Part shown: piece by piece, positions 57,151-64,000 of the stretch | Position numbering within the stretch: the stretch's first letter is position 1 | Layout of the letters: every line of letters starts with the position of its first letter | NCBI GenBank assembly: GCA_030248215.1 | Contig: JASANG010002726.1 | Location: 28,831 to 92,830, forward strand | DNA from: Enoplolaimus lenunculus | Lineage: Eukaryota; Nematoda; Enoplea; Enoplida; Thoracostomopsidae | Reading direction: 5' to 3' | DNA: 64,000 nucleotides | Notes under the pieces: generated by a model | Databases searched by the model: none | Told to the model about the DNA's origin: nothing | The model's input: the letters and a program-made list of their open reading frames with translations, nothing else | Program-made: the position numbers and the translations under genes

Positions 57151-58217
57151 TCACCTCAGTTGACTTTTGTGTTTCTGTAATCGAAAATTTTCATCAGTAC
57201 AGGGTCACCTTTACTAGCAAGTTGCTAAAATTAATTATTCTTAATTATAGTTGAATCAAACAATTTAGTTATATTAACGCTTATTATTTTCACTTCGAAG
57301 AAATATTAATTAATATGCTTACGGTTCAAAAATCTGTTGCTATTGTAATTGTTTTCAACGAAAAGCTTCCACAGAAAAATCTACTGACTAGGTTCCTGTC
57401 GTTACAACAATTTTAGCGTTTCATAACATTTGTCTGCCCGGCTGCCCGTCAGAAATGTTTGGACCTGCCTCGGTTTTGAAAGTATTTACACAGAAATTAA
57501 TAGAACAACGGCCAGTGTCCTCAAAACTTTGACGCACGTATCACTATTTGATGGTAGGTGTTGTAACTGTCAGGCAAATGTCGAGGCTAAGCCTGAGTGC
57601 TGAAACCCTGTGCCCTCCGTTTCGCTACAGGCCGTATCAGTTAAAAACTTTGAAGTTAGCATAAGAATGTTTTGTGAGACGTGTTAGCGTTTTGTACATT
57701 TACTATAATTGTGCCATATTCAAAATTAGATTTACAGTCTTAATTCTAAAGTTTAGGTTTAATTGGCCGAAATCGTTAGCTGTCAATAGACAACCAAAAA
57801 CGCCTTGACTTTGCCAAAAAGTTTCATTTGGCTAATTATAAACAAGCCTACTCAACGTTGACGAATTGATTACATAGCTATTAGCTTTTTTATAGTGCCG
57901 ACGTGTATCTAAGTGCAATATTGCAGCCAACAGGCTGCTACAACTTTTGTTCGTTAGCATTTTTAATCAAAATCTAGCAACAGAATGTAAACGTAAAATA
58001 CTTGGAATTAAATTTCAATTTTTTACCGCTATCCACCTGCGGTCTATTCTTAAAGTAACGCAAAGCAACCGGTATTTGCAGGCATTGAAACAAACGCAAT
58101 CGTTGACTTTCTTGCATTTTGTAACTTTTTGCAAGTTTCACAGATGTCAGCGGTTTTTTAAGGCCGGGCGTTTGAATTTGACATTTATGCTACTAATAGA
58201 ACCAAGAGTGCATGATA
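57151..58217. other. Intergenic, no gene seen
   Basis: A family H-like patch (GTATCACTATTTGATGGTAGG) near 57540. The 92-residue ORF at 57947-58225 has no recognised motif. Confidence 0.45.
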
Positions 58218-58533
58218 CCCTTTAACAAGAGTATGCAACTGGGTACATTCTATGTAGAAAAAATGTACCCAGCGCGCGTTGCATTTTTGGCTTACCCCCC
58301 TATTTGGGGGGGGGTCAAAATCTCCATCGATGTTGAAATTCATGTGCTAATGTATATACTGAAATGTGGTCCGATTATATTTTCGGTGTTGGCTGGCGGA
58401 TACACGTGTAAAATGAACGTAAAATTTACCCCCCCCCTAAAATGAGGGGGGTTGGCCAAAAACGCAACGCGTGCCGGGTACATTCTTTAATACACAGAAT
58501 GTACCCAGTTGCACACTCTTGTTAGAGTGATCA
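58218..58533. mobile_element. Long-TIR foldback element
   Basis: About 100 bp at each end are inverted copies: AACAAGAGTATGCAACTGGG at the left against AACAAGAGTGTGCAACTGGG on the minus strand at the right. Each arm holds its own hairpin (GGGTACATTCT ... AATGTACCC), then GCGCGTTGCATTTTTGGC and a run of C and G. The 90-bp centre is unique. A third tip (GACAAGAATGTGCAACTCTTA) lies at 58563-58583. Confidence 0.8.
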
Positions 58534-58584
58534 TCCACTCTTGATAGAACTAAGGATAGATAATGACAAGAATGTGCAACTCTT

Positions 58585-58823
58585 AAGGTCCTGCATGAAA
58601 ATTTTCAACGTTGCTTGTAAAGTCATCGAAGAGTCTTGTATGCCCCCTCGTGAAAATGCTTAGTGGGACTAAAATAGAGGAAGCTTAAGCTTTAGTCTTA
58701 TTTTTTGGCTTGGCTTAGGCTTAAGCTTAGGCTTAGGAGTATGCTCATTCTTACGCTTAGGTTTAAGCTTAGGCTTAGGAATATGCTTGTAATACTATTC
58801 CGCCCCTGTTCTTTACATTGGCC
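58585..58823. mobile_element. Family F fragment joined to a class A1 MITE lacking its left tip
   Basis: 58588-58655 is family F (TTTTCAACGTTGCTTGTAAAG, GTATGCCCCCTCGTGAAAAT). It runs directly into GTGGGACTAAAATAGAGGAAG, the A1 subterminal part, and the element ends normally with CTGTTCTTTACATTGGCC. Confidence 0.75.
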
Positions 58824-59067
58824 GCACCCCCTATCACGGTGACCCAGCTGGGAACCTGGGTCTAGCTTGAGTGAAGCTTATACCATTGCGCTTAGTTGCT
58901 CACAGTATACTCTATGATAAAAGGGGGGGGGGGGTTAATAAAATATTGGAACTCGATAAGAAGGTATTCGAATCCAAATGATAAAGTTCTATTGTGTGAA
59001 CCTCTACAACTTATCGTTTAAAAACAAATTTTGTTGTTGGTTACATTGTTTTGTAATTTGCAATTTT

Positions 59068-59332
59068 GGCCCATGTATAGAACAGTGCCGGATCGTTTTC
59101 CTGTGGAGCTGGAATATAGTCAGCTTAAGCTTTTGACTACCTTTTCTGGTTAGGCGTAAGCTTAGGTTTAGACTTAGGAATAGGCTCATTCTTACTCTTA
59201 CGTTTAGGCTTTGAGAGTTAGGCTTAGGCTTAGGCTTCGGAATAGGCTCAACCTTACGCTTACGCTTAGGCTTAGGCTTAGGCTTAGGAATATGCTTATA
59301 CTACTGTTCTGGCCCTGTTCTATACATAGGCC
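59068..59332. mobile_element. TTAGGC-core MITE, class A2, complete
   Basis: Left end GGCCCATGTATAGAACAGTG, right end CCCTGTTCTATACATAGGCC. Flanks gcaatttt (59060-59067) and gcaatttc (59333-59340) are a 7/8 target duplication. Confidence 0.9.
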
Positions 59333-59643
59333 GCAATTTCAATAGAACAGATAAAAAAGGCTTGGGAAAGCAAACAAATTTCAACAACCATAGAATTGTT
59401 TCAACGATGTCAACAATTTTCGATTGGGGGGCACTTAAGTTCATGAGCGGGTGACCCTCGATCGAGTCGCCACGGCTTAAATGCATGTTTCTTTTCCAAC
59501 TTATTTTTAGTGAAAAAAGACCTTGTTAATCTGATTCACTGGAACGCAAAGTGCAACGTTTAGTCAAATCTGTTCGTAGAATGTTTTTTGATTCAAATCG
59601 TTCTAAGAACGAATTTTACGTTTCTGAAAATCGTCTGACGCTA
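59333..59643. other. Intergenic, no gene seen
   Basis: Nothing recognised. Confidence 0.4.
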
Positions 59644-59893
59644 CACTGTAAATTCCAGTGAATTGATTTTAACTCAGAATAAAAGTTGAATTCACTCAGA
59701 AGCCTGAGCACTGAATAAGGTCTTTCATGAACTCTAAATTCTGAATGGATGGAACCGATTTTGAGTTAATTAATTAACTGAACCGAAATTTACGAAGCTA
59801 CAGATTGAGTTGAGTTTTACTGTTATTTACTCAGAAATAACCAGAAATAAACTAATTCTCTCTGTGAGTTGACAAATCAACATATTTGTACAG
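59644..59893. mobile_element. PalD MITE, most diverged copy
   Basis: CACTGTAAATTCCAGTGAATTG at the left after TA; interior keeps AACTCAGAAT and GAGTTAATTAATTAACTGA; the right end is worn. Confidence 0.6.
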
Positions 59894-60240
59894 CATTTTT
59901 GCGCAAACTTATGCCAATTCCTAGTACTGTAAGCTTGTGTGGAGGTGGTTCAGCCAAACGTGAATTTGGGTTTTTTTGGCTGTTTGCGAAATGGTGTCCA
60001 TAAGGAGCGGTTTGTAGTTGCAGTTGTGACAATTTAGCTGTAAAACATAGAAATGTTTATGATCCGTTGTAGCGAAAAATTAACCATCTAAACACGACCT
60101 CGCTGAACCGCATATAAAAGATATTTCGAAACGCAAACCTTTAATCGTGATACAAACCAAGGTTCCAAATTTAATTAAAATAGGATTATATCAAAAAGAA
60201 ACGAATAACATATCAACGGTAAAGTATTGGCCGCTTTCGA
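59894..60240. other. Intergenic, no gene seen
   Basis: Nothing recognised. Confidence 0.4.
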
Positions 60241-60407
60241 CCCCCATGTATACATCAGAGGCAAACCGTTTTTCCACGAGACTGAAACCAAATGAGCTTA
60301 AGCTTTGGAATATTTTTTACGCGTAGGTTTAGGTACTTTGTTTATCTTTACGCTTAGGTTTAGGAATATGCTTATACTACTGTTACAGCCCTGTTGTTTA
60401 TATTGGT
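60241..60407. mobile_element. TTAGGC-core MITE, class A, short core
   Basis: Left end CCCCCATGTATACATCAGAG, right end GCCCTGTTGTTTATATTGGTC. Core reduced to TTAGGTTTAGG-type remnants. Confidence 0.75.
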
Positions 60408-60701
60408 CTTCAACAAGCGTAGTTAACCACGGGATTACCGAACGTTTCAATTTGTAACGAAACTTTGTTCGCAAAAACGAATTGTTTATTGTATAACGAG
60501 AAGTTAATGCTTGGAAATGTGAAATGTTCGGCTTGTTTTTGTGAATCTTTTATTTTCGATGGGGTCGAGACAAAACATATCCCTTCATAAATATCGGGGC
60601 CACTTCTTAATCTGTAAACACTTATTTACAAAATTAATATATTTAAGTCTTTCCTGCATGAATATTTGCTATTTTATTTCCGAAAACCTAAAATGAAGCC
60701 A

Positions 60702-60921
60702 GGGTTCGTATTGTCAAACGTGTGTAGCACGAATTGGTAATAGGTCTTGTAACTTTCGAACCAGTAAATGCTGGCTGAGTGTTAAAATTTTGCAAACTTT
60801 TCGCATTTGACTTGTTCTACGCATGTATCATGTTTGATTGCGGCAACCGCAATGGTTAGCGAGTCTGAAAACGTATTACTAACTGATGATAGTTGCTATA
60901 CTGCATTTGAGAATATGGGCC
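60702..60921. mobile_element. Family H MITE
   Basis: GGGTTCGTATTGTCAAACGTG at the left and GCATTTGAGAATATGGGCC at the right are inverted; interior TTTCGAACCAGTAAATG and GATGATAGTTGCTATA as in 7161-7379. Confidence 0.75.
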
Positions 60922-61198
60922 TAGATTCCAACACAGGCAGGTGATCGACGTTAAATATAAACAATCAGCTATAGAAGCTTAACGCTCGAACCTGAGTGGA
61001 CTCTCTCGTCTTCTACTCTGTGCAGAAAAGCTTAATTGCAAAAAACCCGTATCCGTTTATTATTAAATGTCAAAAAATGCATCCAACTACCATTTTGAAG
61101 CGCGCTGACGCTAATTTTTTTGACAAACTGTATACCTATATACCTATTCGTGGTTTACATATTACTCAGAGCCAAAGCAGCCACCCCTTCCATACCCC

Positions 61199-61363
61199 CA
61201 TTTTGGGAGGCCCACCCCTAAAGGGGCATCCACCCTAAACGGCCGAAACAAAAACCACTTAAGTTTTAAAATGCGTTTGGCTTCCTCGCTCGCTTCGCTC
61301 AAAGTCTGGGGGACCCACCGTGGAATTTTGGAGGAACCCCACCCCTGTCTGCTCCGGCACTGA
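61199..61363. repeat. Family L repeat
   Basis: GGCCGAAACAAAAACCACTTA, AAAATGCGTTTGGCTTCC, TCGCTCGCTTCGCTC and CCCTGTCTGCTCCGGCACTG, in the same order as 40175-40322. Confidence 0.65.
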
Positions 61364-61934
61364 TATTTACTTTGACATTAAATTACAAAGAAATATATCG
61401 TTTAGGGTACTTATTTCAGAATCTCACCCACGACGGCTTTGGAGATAATTCTTTGAGGAGCAAAGTTACAACATAAATTCAAATTAAAATTAGATGTAAA
61501 AATAGCACCAATGAAACATTCGCTTCGACTTTGAATCTTAATCACATTCGCGGTATAAACCCGTGTAAAATTCCGGCAAAATTTGACTTCCGATTCCGGC
61601 TGACTGCTGTTCCGATGCCGGAATTCTGATTTTTCGATTATTAGTGTTTAAGATTATTGAACTTAGATTTTTCTTGTTTCGTTTTGTTTTGTTTATTTGC
61701 AATTTTATTCTGTTGGATTTTTCTTAACGAGTATTCCGTCTGCGATTTAAACAATTTTTACTGAAACTGTGAACAGTAACCGAAACAGGCATACTGCAAT
61801 AAATGTTAAATTTAATACACCTTTAACTTTTTTTATAAGAATAGTAAGCATGCGAGACATGATTGTTCAGCGCAAATGCTGTGATACATTGTATTTATGC
61901 TTGCCGGCAGCATACATTTCAACATATAGTCGAC
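61364..61934. other. Intergenic with a family I-like patch
   Basis: 61567-61625 has TTCCGGCAAAATTTGACTTCC and GATGCCGG words resembling family I. Otherwise featureless. Confidence 0.4.
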
Positions 61935-62062
61935 GCTAAAAGTAGCTGGACAGGCAGGCTGTATGCCGGAGCGGTTGAGTATTCGCCTAAGAATCCGTAG
62001 ACCCTCGAAAGAGGTCGATCAACCGTTGTATGCCTGCTTTTCAAGCTGCTTAGTAAAAGGGT
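61935..62062. mobile_element. Possible tRNA-derived SINE-like repeat
   Basis: TGCCGGAGCGGTTGAG resembles a Leu/Ser-type tRNA A box (TGGCCGAGCGGTTGAG), and GAGGTCGATCAAC lies about 45 bp later, like a changed B box. ATTC and GAAT could form a short anticodon-type stem. Acceptor pairing is poor, so this is not a working tRNA. It shares order and words with 6690-6835. Confidence 0.4.
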
Positions 62063-62409
62063 TTGACTAAAGTTTCTGTTTGAAATACAGTACAAAATTT
62101 TAGCTTTTATAGCGCTCGGTATAAAAATAGGTTTCAGTTTAATAAAACGACCTTTACGATAGGGTAAATTAAGTCCGCCATGTAATGCGAATGTTATATT
62201 CTACTCAGGTTTCTAATAGTAATTTGATTGGCTGTGCAGACGTTTAAATCCGAACCATGTCTAATTTAATTTTTGGCCTAAATCCGTGAACTGTCTGACC
62301 TTAAGAGACAAAATGTCTAATTTGCCTTTGTTTGAAGTGTTGGTATTTTATAGCATACCTATTATGAGTTGTGCGTAAAAACGATGTACTGGGTATTTGC
62401 AACAACTAC
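62063..62409. other. Intergenic, no gene seen
   Basis: Nothing recognised. Confidence 0.4.
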
Positions 62410-62472
62410 AATATATATATATATATATTATATTATATTATATTATATTATATACCTATTTATATACGTATA
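62410..62472. repeat. AT microsatellite, TA and TATAT units
   Basis: A (TA)n run followed by repeated TATTA/TATAT pentamers, directly beside a PalC element. Confidence 0.85.
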
Positions 62473-62474
62473 TA

Positions 62475-62683
62475 CACTGCAAAAATGGTGAGTTAAATTG
62501 ACTCTCTCCGAAATAGGTTTTACCGGGACTACACAAATTGAGTAAAATTCGACACCGGCAGAGTCAAATTCGACTCATTAATTCGCACGTTTGACTCTGG
62601 CTTAGTCGTATTTGACTCAGTTCGTGTAGTCCCGTAGAGCCTATTTTTGACAGAGTCAACTTGACTCGCCATTTTTTGCAGTG
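62475..62683. mobile_element. PalC palindromic MITE
   Basis: CACTGCAAAAATGGTGAG after TA is mirrored by CTCGCCATTTTTTGCAGTG. GTAGTCCCGTAGAGCC pairs with GGTTTTACCGGGACTAC. Confidence 0.85.
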
Positions 62684-62876
62684 TTATATCTGTGTATTCA
62701 CTTTAATATTGCATTCGGCAAAAATCAAAAACTAAAGTATTGCAGTAATCGTAATGCCATGAAATTCAACATTTGCTTTAATTTTTCTACAGCTTGCAGG
62801 GCTAAGTTGAATTTGAGATTTAAACGATTTTAAACAGCTAAAGTTGAATTTGAGGGCTTACCTTGTATAAGGTTAC

Positions 62877-63183
62877 CAGGGTGTAACTGGAGGTGAAAAA
62901 TACCGAAGCCGGAAAAATGATGGTTAATTAGTTAATTTTAGCCAATATCTGCAATATGTAACTAAGTTTTTTGATTTTAAGCTAATTTTGTGCGAATTCG
63001 GTAAATTCTTTCTTGAAAATTGTGGCAGAAGTAAAACGAAACGCGCTAAACCGATAAATTTGGCAAAATCATGCAAAATTTTACTACAGGACTTGCCGAG
63101 ATCTCCGGCAAAAATTCTACCGGAGCCGGAGGCCGATTTTCTGCCGGAGCTGGAGCCTTAGGCAGTACCTCCGGTTGTACCCT
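62877..63183. mobile_element. Family I element
   Basis: Left end AGGGTGTAACTGGAGGTG; interior GGTTAATTAGTTAATTTTAGC; right end CAGTACCTCCGGTTGTACCCT. Same order as 44779-45159. Confidence 0.7.
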
Positions 63184-63531
63184 GAAGGTCACGCTTAAGG
63201 TAAAATTTGGGCTTAGGCTTAGCGCGGGCATGTTGTCATGAATAAAGGTCGCTCAAATGATTATATATATATTTTGCATTGTTTTAAATTTACTAATTAC
63301 AAACATATTTGTCTGTTTTTGTTGAAAATCAACTAACTGAATCATAGTGTTTCACTTTTAAGCTGTTTTAAATTTCTGCCCACAATCCCCCGAAATGAAC
63401 GTTTTTTGTTAATATTTCTGTCTGTTCGAATTGGAATTAAAAATAAAAGCATCTGCGTAACTGTGCGCAATAACAAACATTGCGTGCGAACAAATATTTT
63501 AAAATTAATATTTGAACTTGTCTGGAGATCT
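63184..63531. other. Intergenic, no gene seen
   Basis: AT-rich; nothing recognised before the terminal array. Confidence 0.4.
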
Positions 63532-64000
63532 TATACTTTTGGGTATTTTCTTTTACTTTTGGGTAGTTTTGTTTACTTTTGGGTATTTTCTTTTACTTTT
63601 GGGTATTTTCGTTTACTTTTCGGTATTTTCTTTTACTTTTGAGTATTTTCGTTTACTTTTGGGTATTTTCTTTTACTTTTGGGTATGTTTGTTTACTTTT
63701 GGGTATTTTCTTTTACTTTTGGGTATTTTCGTTTACTTTTGGGTATTTTCTTTTACTTTTGGGTATTTTCTTTTACTTTTGGGTATTTTCTTTTACTTTT
63801 GGGTATTTTCTTTTACTTTTGGGTATTTTCGTTTACTTTTGGGTATTTTCTTTTACTTTTGGGTATTTTCTTTTACTTTTGAGTATTTTCGTTTACTTTT
63901 GGGTATTTTCTTTTAGTTTTGGGTATTTTCGTTTACTTTTGGGTATTTCCTTTTACTTTTGGGTATTTTCTTTTACTTTTGGGTATTTTCGCTTACTTTT
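63532..64000. repeat. 20-bp minisatellite running off the window, at least 23 units
   Basis: Unit TTTTACTTTTGGGTATTTTC, with a common TTTTC/GTTTA variant at the junction. Units are nearly identical and purine-poor on this strand. Open frames (FTFGYF-type) exist because the unit lacks stops in the sense direction. Confidence 0.95.

Noticed and set aside
63406-63916. Phe/Tyr-rich 'membrane protein' ORFs
   Set aside because: The 20-bp tandem unit reads open in the sense frames; there is no start context or non-repeat portion.
1-64000. Autonomous transposon, LINE, LTR/retroviral or Polinton coding sequence
   Set aside because: No transposase, reverse transcriptase, integrase, capsid or polymerase motif was recognised in any frame; only non-autonomous repeats are supported.

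Overview
The window reads as nuclear DNA from an AT-rich, intron-bearing bilaterian animal. The evidence is a GPCR of the biogenic-amine class and a claudin/PMP22-type tetraspan protein, both split by GT-AG introns, set in a sea of short non-autonomous DNA transposons. There are no operons, no bacterial signals and no rRNA. A marine invertebrate, possibly a tunicate, is my best guess, with low confidence; nothing here fixes the species.

Only two genes can be supported. A six-exon plus-strand gene (coding 3771-7691, 331 residues when spliced) encodes a four-pass PMP22/claudin/CACNG-like membrane protein with a Tyr/Pro/Asn-rich tail. A two-exon minus-strand gene (coding 13614-10143, 1008 residues) encodes an adrenergic/octopamine/dopamine-like receptor with a third intracellular loop of about 670 residues. 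In both, splice phases join exactly. The two genes converge tail to tail across about 2.4 kb of repeats.

The other ~90% is repeats. The dominant group is a set of MITEs with ends GGCC(A/C)ATGT..., a core made of runs of the 6-mer TTAGGC (CCTAAG on the other strand), and 8-bp target-site duplications that can be read at more than a dozen copies. That duplication length points to hAT-type transposition. Three TIR classes (here A1, A2, B) share the same core and the same outermost bases. Copies sit in introns 1, 2 and 4 of the tetraspan gene and in the only intron of the GPCR, and one copy lies inside another (42181-42549).

Other families: full-length palindromic MITEs with TA target sites (PalC, PalD); a 430-bp TA-flanked family (E); a 'GCCCGTAGCCAGC' family (F); a 'CCCGTATTCTCAAA' family (H); a CCGGAG-rich family (I), one copy of which carries a 36-bp satellite; and several rarer ones. 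Tandem arrays include a 24-bp minisatellite of about 37 units (38281-39172), a 20-bp array running off the right edge (63532-64000), a 20-bp GC-rich array (48058-48180) and several AT microsatellites. No transposase, reverse transcriptase, retroviral, LTR or Polinton coding sequence was recognised, so all mobile elements here appear to depend on proteins encoded elsewhere. Nearly all ORFs outside the two genes are translations of these repeats.
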